Assembly (NCBI GenBank): GCA_036365515.1 | Contig: CM070876.1 | Coordinates: 134,371,394 to 134,435,393, forward strand | Length of the DNA: 64,000 nt | Direction of reading: 5' to 3' | Source: Torymus aiolomorphi | Taxonomy: Eukaryota; Arthropoda; Insecta; Hymenoptera; Torymidae | In this document: piece by piece, positions 56,149 through 64,000 of the stretch | Layout of the letters: every line of letters starts with the position of its first letter | How positions within the stretch are numbered: the stretch's first letter is position 1 | Program-made: the position numbers and the translations under genes | Notes under the pieces: model-generated | Seen by the model: the letters and a program-made list of their open reading frames with translations, nothing else | What the model was told of the DNA's origin: nothing | Databases searched by the model: none

Positions 56149-57699
56149 TAAGTACTATTAGTAACTTACTAAATTTTTAGGTTTTTTTATTCATTTTTCA
56201 AAAAGTGATTTTTTTTGTCGTTCAATAACTATAGTAAAATTGACTTAATCACTTTGAAATTCTTTGTAGGGGTAGATTTTGTATACCAATCGAGTGAGTT
56301 CTTTGGGCAAAAGGATTGATCCATAAATTTCGGAGATATTTGAGGTTAAAATTTTTTCAATTTTTTTTTAAATCGTAATTTCTCGAGAACGGCTCTATGT
56401 ATCTAAATGGGGTGGGTGGTATTCGAAATAGAATTAAATTACCTATATTTTCTAAAAAAAAATTAATTCTCTAGCTATCACGGTTCTTTTGTTATTAACA
56501 AAAACGTAAAAATTGAAAAATGAAAAAAAATGAGTTTTATATGTTCAACTATTACAAGAGTACAATTGTCTTATTCGCTTCAAAATTCATTTTAGAGATA
56601 TATTATTGATAGTTCTCGGATGAGTTCTTTTGGCAAAGTGATTGGTTCATAAATTTCAGAGATATTTGAGGTTAAAATTTTTCTAGACATTTTTAAAATC
56701 TATTTCTTGAGGATGGCTCTGTGTATCTGAATGGGATGGGTAGCATTTGAAAGAGAATTAAAATATTTATATTTTCTAAAAACAAAAATTTTTTAGTTAT
56801 CGCGGTTTTTTATTATTAACAAAAATGTATAACTTGAAAAAATGAAAAATGAAAACAAAAATCTGTCTTTATCAAATTTTTTAAAATACATCCCCTCACA
56901 TTATAACAACCTTTCCACATAACGCATTCAATATAACACGTTCAATGTTCAACGTAACACGAAAATAAATTTGTTGTCCGACATCTACCAGTTTCATACT
57001 CAGTGGTAGTGGGTACATTTCTACCACTGAATATGAATTGGCTATGAAAAAATTACAAGTTAATATTTTCCATAAAATTTTTCCAATTTTTTTCGTGAAA
57101 AATTTATTTTTCGAATTTTAATTTTATATGAAAATGTATAATTTCATCTATCTCTTACGAGATGAAAATTACGTAAAAAGTTGTGCATTAATGTGGAATG
57201 ATCGTTTGACAAAATTTTCTAACTTTAAAGTAATTTTGACAATAACTTTATCGTCATTGATAGTTATAATTTACAATACATAAATATAAAAATTACCGAC
57301 ATTGCTTACATGACGGTCATTTTTACAACAATTTGACAATAACTAATAGATATAATTTACAATCCATGAATACAAAAATTGACAGTCATTGAGCTTTGAT
57401 GATTGGTCAGAAATGATCATGGTGATTGGTCAGAATCTATATAATCTATAAAAATTTGAATAAATTATGTTGGAGTTTCGTTATTTCTGTCTTTCTGAAG
57501 TATTAAATTTTAAATATTGGAATTAAAAATTAATTAAAGGAATCAGTAAATTAAGTTTGAGGAAGCTACGTGCCAATTAATTGGCAGCGGTTTTTTATCT
57601 CGGAGATCTGAATATATAAATTTCGAGATAGAATTGAAGAATTTGATTTTAAGAGATATGTGCGAGTTTACAAAATTCAGGTATTTAGATCTCGGAGAA
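56149..57699. other. Interior of 3.9-kb element, no gene
   Basis: AT-rich DNA with two diverged tandem stretches (GATATTTGAGGTTAAAATTTTT at about 56337 and 56660). No ORF of note. Confidence 0.5.
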
Positions 57700-57960
57700 A
57701 AAAATTGTAGAGGGATGGTGTAAAGTTGGTCTTTAAGAGCGCAAACAATGCTACATTATTTGTAGAGAAGATTAACAAAAAAATTGTTTGTACTTTGTTT
57801 TTCAAGATATCTCAAAAATCTTATACGTAATGATATCTCCAAATTCAGAGGTGGTGGACGAATTTTGACCTTGGAATCGTATTTAGGGGGCCAAAATACA
57901 CCGAGATATGATAGTCTAATCTAAAGTACAGAACCTTTTCTTCTTTTTTGTGGGGCTGTG

Positions 57961-58345
57961 TAATTGAAATAATGTTTAAACCCAAATAGGCAGGGAGTAT
58001 GAGATCCACGCATATAAGGGAGTCATGTAGACATGAAAAAATAAGCCAAACAATAATTTAAATAATTTTTAAACCCAAGTAAGCAGGGGATATAAGGTTC
58101 ACGCATATAAGGGAGTCATATAGACATGAAAAAATAAGCCAAACGATAATTTAAATAATTTTTAAACCCAAGTAGGCAGAGGATGTGAGGTTCACGCATA
58201 TAAGGGAGTCATGTAGACATGAAAAAATAAAACAAACGATAATTTAAATAATTTTTAAACACAAGTAGGCTGGGGATATGAGGTCCACGCATATAAGGGA
58301 GTCACGTAGACATGCAACAATAAGCATGACTATTATTTAAAGAAA
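57961..58345. repeat. 93-bp subrepeats, inner end of left arm
   Basis: Four copies (CATATAAGGGAGTCATGTAG) in plus orientation. The matching minus-oriented array starts at 59800, so the axis of the outer foldback lies between. Confidence 0.92.
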
Positions 58346-58465
58346 TATTATATTCATGAAGCCCGGCCGCGAGGTCCGCGCATAGAAGGGAGTCGAGTTG
58401 TAGAGGTTAAGAATTTTTGAAATAAAAGTCTTGTTTACGTCGCACGTCTAAGTAACTCCGTTATA

Positions 58466-59781
58466 CGTGGTGTGTTCAAAAAGTAAGGTGACTTTATTTT
58501 TTTATCAAAAAATATTTATTTATTCATCAATATTCATGTTGTCCCCTTGAAAGTAATCCCCTTCAGATATAATACACTTGTGCCAACGCTTTTTCCAACC
58601 CTCGAAGCACTTCTGATAAGCATTTTCTGGTATAGCCTTCCTAGCTGGTTGAGCTCTTCCAGCGATTCAGTCTTTACCTCCTCAATCGTTGAAAATCTTC
58701 GTCCTTTCATGGGTCTCTTCAGTTTTGGGAACAGGGAAAAGACGCAGGGGGCCAAATCTGGTGAATATGGTGGCTGAGGCATGATTTTGGTTTTGGTTTT
58801 GGCCAAAAAATCACGCACAAGCAACGATGAGTGAGCAGGTGCATTATCGTGATGCAAAAGCCATGAATTATTTTTCCACAACGTCGGACGTTTTTTTCGT
58901 ATTGCTTCACGCAAACGGTGCATAACTTCAAGGTAATACTCCTTATTAACCGTACGACCTTGTGACAAAAACTCCTGATGCACTACGCCGCGGTAATCGA
59001 AGAAAACAGTTAGCAAAACTTTGACATTGGAATGAACTTGGCGTGCTTTTTTCGGTCTTGTCTCTTCTAGGCTCTTCCATTCGGACGATTGGGCTTTGGT
59101 TTCGACGTCATAACCATATACCCATGATTCGTCACCAGTTATAACCCTTTTAAGCCAATCAGGATCATCATTGACATTATCCAACAGCTCCTGGACGATG
59201 CTCATGCGATGGTTCTTCTGATCAAAATTAAGCAGTTTCGGAACAAACTTCGCTGACACACGTCTCATGCCCAAAACATCCGAAAAAATTGCATGGCATG
59301 AGCCAATCGAGATGCCGATGTCATCAGCAACTTGTCTAATGGTGATTCGACGATTCTCCAACACCATTTTTTTCACTTCTTCAACGTTTTCATTAGTTAT
59401 TGACGTGCTGGGGCGTCCAGAACGAGGTTCGTCATTGGCATCTTCTCGTCCTTCTTGGAAGAGCTTGTACCACTTATAAACATTTGTTTTGCTCAGAGTA
59501 GACTCACCGTATGCCACTGTCAACATTTCAAGTACTTTGGAGCATTTAATTCCATTTTTTACACAAAATTTGATGCAAATTCTTTGATCCATTTTTTCCG
59601 ACAGTAGAAAATCGCCGAGCACACAAAAACACTTCTAACCTGTATGCTTCTCACAAACACACAAAGAATGCTATAAACTTGAAACTGTAAACACATGTTC
59701 GGGACATGTGTACCAATATAAGAAAAAAAAAAAACCTAAATCGACTGCAAGTAAGTCACCTTACTTTTTTAACACACCACG
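58466..59781 (-). mobile_element. mariner transposon at the foldback axis
   Basis: Inverted ends CGTGGTGTGTTCAAAAAGTA and its near complement TACTTTTTTAACACACCACG, flanked by TA on both sides (58464-58465 and 59782-59783). 1316 bp, with one transposase gene on the minus strand. Size, TA duplication and protein all fit mariner. Confidence 0.93.
58534..59622 (-). pseudogene. mariner transposase, third catalytic Asp replaced
   Basis: A 362-codon open frame (first Met at 59622; MDQRICIKFCVKNG at codon 11 is the likelier start for the family). The N-terminal paired helix-turn-helix region (about 11-125, with the WYKLFQEGRED and GRPSTS blocks) is followed by the DD34D core: Asp in VITGDESWVYGYD, Asp in HHDNAPAH, and Val (GTC) where the third Asp should stand in YSPDLAPCVF, 34 residues on. 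The open frame but dead active site implies that it moved, if recently, in trans or was hit after insertion. The C-terminal part is less conserved, with a possible substitution in SLFPKLK. Confidence 0.9.
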
Positions 59782-59799
59782 TATGCGCGGAACTCGCGT

Positions 59800-60380
59800 C
59801 ACCCGGTTACTTGGATTTAAAAATTATTTGAATAATCATTTTGCTTATTTTTTCATGTCTACATGACTCCCTTATACGCGTGGACCTCATACTCCCTGCT
59901 TACTTGGGTTTAAAAATTATTTAAATTATCGTTTGGCTTATTTCTTCATGACTACATGACTCCCTTATATGCGTGGACCTCACATCCCCCGCCTACTTGG
60001 GTTTAAAAATTATTTAAGTAATCTTTTTACTTATTTTTTCATATCTACATGACTCCCTTATATGCGTGGACCTTATTTCCCACATTCTACTTGGGTTTAA
60101 AAATTATTTAAATAAACGTTTTGCTTATTTTTTCCATGTCTACGTGACTTCCTTATATGCGTGAATCTCATATCCCCCGCCTACTTGGGTATAAAAATGG
60201 TTTAAATAATTCTCTTGCTTATTGTTGCATATCTACGTAATTCCTTAATATACGTAGGCCACATATCCCCACCTTACTTTGGTTTAAAAATTGTTTAAAT
60301 AATTGTCTTGCTCATTGTTGCAGGGCTACACGTAGTTCTCTAATATGCATGGACCCCACATCCCCCGCCTACTTGCCTCC
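59800..60380. repeat. 93-bp subrepeats, right arm
   Basis: About six copies in minus orientation (CTACATGACTCCCTTATATG, CCCGCCTACTTGGGTTTAAA), uninterrupted. Confidence 0.93.
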
Positions 60381-60399
60381 CCCTCACCGCCAGTCATCA

Positions 60400-60975
60400 A
60401 TCGGCCAGCAACTTTAAATGTGAAAGGTGGCAACCCTACCTACAGGAGACGACCAAGTCTTTTCAAATTGTAGTCCGCGCGTCTTTTTCATTGCAATTCA
60501 TCGGTAAATTGGAGAGATCGCTGATTATGGAGCAAATAGAGGAGTAAGTTGGAAAAAGGGTAAAATAGAGGATTGAAAAAAAGAGGAAATAGAGGAGACA
60601 GTTCCATCCCTGTAATAAACGCAGGCCTCTAACAGTTATAATAACAGTTATACTATATAGAGTATCATACTCACAAATCGGCGTACTCGCTCCAAGTTCC
60701 GATTCATCTGAATTTGTCATCTGTAATCCTAAGCCGCTACTAGTCATTTAAATATTTGCGAGGGTAAAAATTTCCATTTTCTATCATCGATCAACCGCGA
60801 TACTTCCTCACACACATACATTTTTTCCGATTAACAATAGTCATACAGATCACAACCGCACCTAGCCTGACGGGCAGTATTATTTGGTAAACGAAAGCCC
60901 AACAATGGATAATAAAATTATGATTTAAAAATATATTAAATAATATAGACTATTTACGTTTTGAGAAATAGATTT
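60400..60975. repeat. Unique inverted block of the giant foldback, right
   Basis: Reverse complement of 43541-44110. It includes the mirrored frame 60463-60747, whose C-terminus differs through small indels. Confidence 0.85.
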
Positions 60976-61600
60976 TGGCGTATGAGGTGGCTAGCGAAAT
61001 TATTGCTTAAAATTGTTATAAATAATCGACTTGTACCATTTTTCATGATTGTAAATAATTGTAAATAAATCGTAGATTACGTTAGCGCTTTGAGAAATAG
61101 ATTTTGGCGTATGAGGTGACTAGCGAAATTATTGCTTAAAATTGTTATAAATAATCGACTTGTACCATTTTTCATGATTGTAAATAATTGTAAATAAATC
61201 GTAGATTACGTTAGCGCTTTGAAAAATTGATTTTGGCATATGGGGGGCTGGCGAAATTATTGCTCAAAATTGTTATAAATAATCGACTTTTACCAGTTTT
61301 TGTGGTTGTAAATAATTGTAAATAAATCGTAGATTACGTTAACACTTTGAAAAATTGATTTTGGCGTATGGAGGGGCTGGCGAAATTATTGCTCAAAATT
61401 GTTATAAATAATCGACTTTTACCAGTTTTTATGGTTGTAAATAATTGTAAATAAATCGTAGATTACGTTAGCACTTTGAAAAATTGATTTTGGCGTATGG
61501 GGGGGGCTGACGAAATTATTGCTCAAAATTGTTATAAATAATCAACTTTTACCAGTTTTTGTGGTTGTAAATAATTGTAAATAAATCGTAGATTACGTTA
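60976..61600. repeat. 128-bp subrepeats, right arm (5 copies)
   Basis: Units with AATAAATCGTAGATTACGTT end near 61080, 61209, 61338, 61467 and 61597. The first two inner copies carry a variant (GACTAGCGAAATTATTGCTT). Confidence 0.93.
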
Positions 61601-61818
61601 CCGTAGTGGAAATTGTGGTTTTTTTATGTGGGGGCTGGCGAAATATTTCTCCCGCCCCCCCCTTTTGTTTGTTTATAACTTTGTTTATACTTTGTTTTAC
61701 ACTTGTAAAAAAATCGATTGTGGTTGTAATTAATTGTAAAAAAGTGTACAAAATTATCCAATTGCTTATTTTAGGATTAGTGATTTGGAGGGGCGGGGGA
61801 AATGGACGCACTTTTGCA

Positions 61819-62759
61819 GGTGAGAATATGCTATATTTTGATGTATTTTTAATTGAATTTTTAAAGATTCTCTATCTATATGTTGGCGATCCAACGCCTC
61901 GAACATGCGAGACGCTGATGTCATCGCGCCGTATAAGGCAATGTTCGCCTCGAGCAAGCGCGCAGCCAGTCAGCACTCACCACGCGCTTCTCTACTGCCC
62001 CCCCCCCCCCCCAACTACCAAGGCACGCCGACGACACTTCTCGACGCCGGCTGGCGTCAGTTCAGCTCGCGACGGCAGGAGAGATAGCATCAGATCACAC
62101 GACTGTACGTCTACTATACGGCACAACGGACACGCTTTAATGAAGCAAATTTATCTCGACAGGAAACGCCTTCATCTTTTGAACCCGTCCAGTCCAACGA
62201 ACCATTTCTTCAAAAAACATTGGTCCTTCGAGCCGGATCGTGAGGAGCATCGCCATGGCCACATCGCAGAAGAAAGTTTCGATTCTATTTCTGCGTCACC
62301 TTCGGGGAGCGCAGGAATAGCAGCTTTTCTTGCAGGTACTTATCAATAACTCGTGGTAGTGAGTGCTGATAAAGTCACATGTGTCCGCATGCTGACTTCG
62401 CGTGTTCGTTGCTGTCTCTCTCATTGTCTCACCGTTGCGTGCATTCGGAAGCCACCTTCTAAGGCTTCCGAGGGGAAATAGCACATCAATTGCTATTGTC
62501 CCCATCTCTAAAAGCGCCCTAGAGTGTGCGTGTCTACCGACTCTAAGACGTTACCGAGAGCGTGCGCTGTAAATCCAGCTCTAGAATCACCGCGTGTACG
62601 TTGATCGGCAACCATCTTATTGTAGCCAAGAGCAACAAGTGGCAATCTACAATCCAGAGGAGCGTGCATTGTAAAGCCAGCTCCAACCTGGGTGAGCGTG
62701 CGTTGTAAACCCGCTCTAGAATCATCGCGATCGTACGATCAGAGCATGACAATGCTCAG
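61819..62759 (+). other. Probable BEL/Pao leader and 5' gag remnant
   Basis: The GC-richer sequence contains GTTGGCGATCC at about 61881 (LTR-end/primer-site-like), a 17-base poly-C at about 61989-62005, and a frame ending about 62349 that includes KHWSFEPDREEH. The codon-level gag similarity is weak. Short repeats with GAGCGTGCGYTGTAAA lie at 62560-62710. It is assigned to the element by position upstream of the gag zinc knuckles. Confidence 0.4.
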
Positions 62760-63030
62760 TCAGTTTATTCACATCAAACCTCATCTTCAAATCCATCAAA
62801 AAAGAAATGTTCGATTTGCAATCAATCTCATTTTACAAACAGATGTGAACGATTTCTCAATAAAACGATTCCTGGGTGAAAGGAATTGATCAAATCCTCT
62901 AATCTTTGTTAAAATTGTTTAGGGAAGCACAATGTTAGAAATTGTACTTCCCACTTACCGATGCATTCTTTGTAAAGCTAAGCATCACACTTTGGTGCAC
63001 ACTGACAGCAATCAAGTAATCAGCTCGCCG
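62760..63030 (+). pseudogene. BEL/Pao gag zinc-knuckle region, decayed
   Basis: Cys/His clusters in order: KCSICNQSHFTNRC (about 62806), NCLGKHNVRNC (about 62910) and CILCKAKHHTLVH (about 62965). They match the triple-knuckle end of BEL/Pao gag but are broken by stops and frame changes. It precedes the protease directly, as expected. Confidence 0.65.
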
Positions 63031-63112
63031 TTGTAGCAACGTTGTCGTTTCCAATGACTTTCAACTTGCCTCACGATCAGTCTCCCTTAATAGTAGAGTA
63101 AGTACTAAAAGT

Positions 63113-63415
63113 ACTGGAGTACTTTTAGCTACCGCTAGGGTTAACCCCCTTCGTCTTAACGGAACCAAAATTCAAGTTCGTGCGCTTATCGACCCCGGAT
63201 CTCAAATCTCACTTGTTACACAAGCTTTGTGTAACTTGCTCTCACTAGATTGTAGAACCAGTCACACGCACATTCAAGGTATAGACGAAAAGACAGCTGC
63301 TGTTTCTTCTACGGTAGCTTGTCTTTCTATACAACCTCATTTTGATTCAACTTTCTCTCTAAAGGTTGACTCTATAGTTTTCCAAAACTCTCATCTTATA
63401 AGCTCCCCGTTGTAG
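63113..63415 (+). pseudogene. BEL/Pao aspartic protease region
   Basis: An open stretch beginning TGVLLATARV and containing the active-site block ALIDPGSQISLVT (the D-P-G-S-Q form typical of the BEL/Pao protease domain, DUF1758). A stop follows at 63413-63415. The continuation (HLEPSRIDILLGASAY, 63466 on) lies in another frame, so the polyprotein is frameshifted just after SSPL. The domain processes the gag-pol polyprotein in active elements. Confidence 0.8.
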
Positions 63416-64000
63416 GTGGTAACTCTAATTTCGAATACTTAAGAGGGCTGCATCTAGCAGACCCCATGCATCTCGAACCTTCACGTATCGATATTCTACT
63501 CGGTGCAAGCGCTTATGCACAAATCATTGAAAATCAAATTGTTAAGGGCCAAAGTCTTCAACCGATAGCACTTAGTTCCAAACTCGGATGGCTCTTGACA
63601 GGAAATCTCTCTTCTTCACCTTCAGAAATAAGGCTAGAATCAATATCTCTTCATTGTTCGAACAGCTGCGAGCATGAAGCCAAACTTTTGGAGATCGTAC
63701 AAGGTTTTTGGGAGGGCGGAGGCGATAGTCACTGACAAAAAATCTTACTCGCTTGACGAACAAGCATGACAGAATTTTACCGAAAAACAACTCGTCAAGA
63801 TGAAACAGGGCAATATATAGCAATTCTACCCTGGAAAAGTCGAGACCAGTTGAGTTCTGCTCATCTCGAGAGCTCTCATTCTGCCGCATTACGCGCACTC
63901 ACTCGTCTCGAAGCAAACTTCGCTAAAGACGAAAAATTGAAATTAGCTTATATTGATTTCATAAAAGAGTACATTAACTTAGGTCATATGTCTCTCTCAT
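63416..64000 (+). pseudogene. BEL/Pao protease C-terminus and start of reverse transcriptase, runs off window
   Basis: 63466-63735 encodes DILLGASAYAQIIEN and SSKLGWLLTGN (end of the DUF1758 region), then LLEIVQGFWEGGG. After a stop and another frame change near 63735-63770 the text reads FYRKTTRQDETGQYIAILPW, then RALTRLEANFAKDEKLK and YINLGHMSLS, the connector that leads into BEL/Pao reverse transcriptase. Two or more frameshifts make it non-functional. It continues beyond 64000. Confidence 0.8.

Larger units (their letters stand above)
54085..57960. mobile_element. 3.9-kb TIR element, TAA duplication, no transposase
   Basis: The ends CACAACCCCACAAAAAA and TTTTTTGTGGGGCTGTG continue as inverted repeats of about 260 bp through CTCGGTGTATTTTGGCCCCC to TACACCATCCCTCTACA. 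They are flanked by TAA (54082-54084 and 57961-57963), present once in the array consensus. The interior is AT-rich, with GCCCTTCAAG-type spacers, a duplicated CATAGAGGAAGCTTTGTGAT (54353 and 54917), a (TG)n tract and a nested foldback. A 3-bp TAA duplication would suit PIF/Harbinger, but no protein supports this. Confidence 0.78.
42573..61809. mobile_element. Giant 19.2-kb foldback (FB/MULE-like) element
   Basis: The ends are inverted copies (left ACGTCCATTTCCCC; right end reads GCGTCCATTTCCCC on the other strand), flanked by a perfect 9-bp duplication ACTTTTGCA (42564-42572 and 61810-61818). Each arm runs inward through a tip of about 200 bp, an array of 128-bp subrepeats, a unique block of about 560 bp and an array of 93-bp subrepeats. 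The right arm is uninterrupted (59800-61809). The left arm's 93-bp array is expanded by later insertions: a second foldback, a G-tipped foldback, a solo LTR and a 3.9-kb TIR element. A mariner sits at the axis. No transposase of its own is present. Arm structure and 9-bp duplication resemble Drosophila FB elements, which are MULE-related. Confidence 0.88.

Noticed and set aside
61593..62349. 247-codon ORF crossing the end of the giant foldback
   Set aside because: It starts in the TIR tip and crosses the target duplication and a poly-C run; only its last part may be BEL/Pao leader or gag.

Overview
The window is AT-rich eukaryotic DNA, most likely from an insect and possibly from a hymenopteran (the order is only a guess). 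The evidence is the mobile-element content: a Polinton/Maverick with arthropod-type proteins, mariner, BEL/Pao, a Penelope-like reverse transcriptase, and a CENP-B-type transposase. One short two-exon host gene fragment (4592-5100) also fits. Almost everything else is mobile or satellite DNA, much of it nested.

Layout. 1-5700: flanking DNA with a small MITE, a solo LTR (1813-3197, 4-bp target duplication) and the gene fragment. 5711-28112: a very large imperfect palindrome made of two head-to-head partial copies of one Polinton/Maverick (virus-like transposon). The left arm reads on the minus strand and the right arm on the plus strand. They are separated by about 1.3 kb, part of it unrelated spacer, which carries a small gene resembling a ssDNA-binding protein. 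From the spacer outwards the shared genes are: packaging ATPase, small basic pX-like protein, unknown protein, integrase with chromodomain, penton-like minor capsid protein, basic core-like protein, major capsid protein, unknown (possibly exonuclease-like) protein, adenain-type protease, PC4-like protein and a 49-codon ORF. DNA polymerase B is absent. Nearly every gene is broken in at least one arm, usually at different sites. The left arm was later split by a 3.4-kb TTAA-duplicating (Kolobok-type) transposon, and the right arm by a 0.9-kb foldback and a 1.3-kb deletion.

28-42 kb: tandem repeats, foldback MITEs, a 6.5-kb pogo/CENP-B-type transposon with very long terminal inverted repeats built from tandem subrepeats (33212-39778), a GC-richer block without a clear gene, and a decayed Penelope-like element.

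42573-61809: a 19.2-kb foldback element with a perfect 9-bp target duplication. Its arms carry 128-bp and 93-bp tandem subrepeats. A second foldback element of 7.7 kb (44421-52081, 10-bp target duplication, 163-bp and 173-bp subrepeats) sits inside it, and so do a G-tipped foldback, a solo LTR, a 3.9-kb inverted-repeat element and a dead mariner. Several of these have target duplications that can be read against intact copies of the 93-bp repeat. The structure recalls Drosophila FB elements (MULE-related, 9-bp duplications, subrepeat arms), but neither foldback encodes its own transposase.

61819-64000: a decayed BEL/Pao retroelement (gag zinc knuckles, protease, start of pol) runs off the end of the window.

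The ATPase, protease, integrase and capsid genes of the Polinton would together have packaged and integrated a DNA element, but neither arm keeps a complete set. The host contribution is limited to the gene fragment and perhaps two duplicated exon-like families (29.2-30.8 kb, with a relative in the loop at 47.6-48.0 kb).
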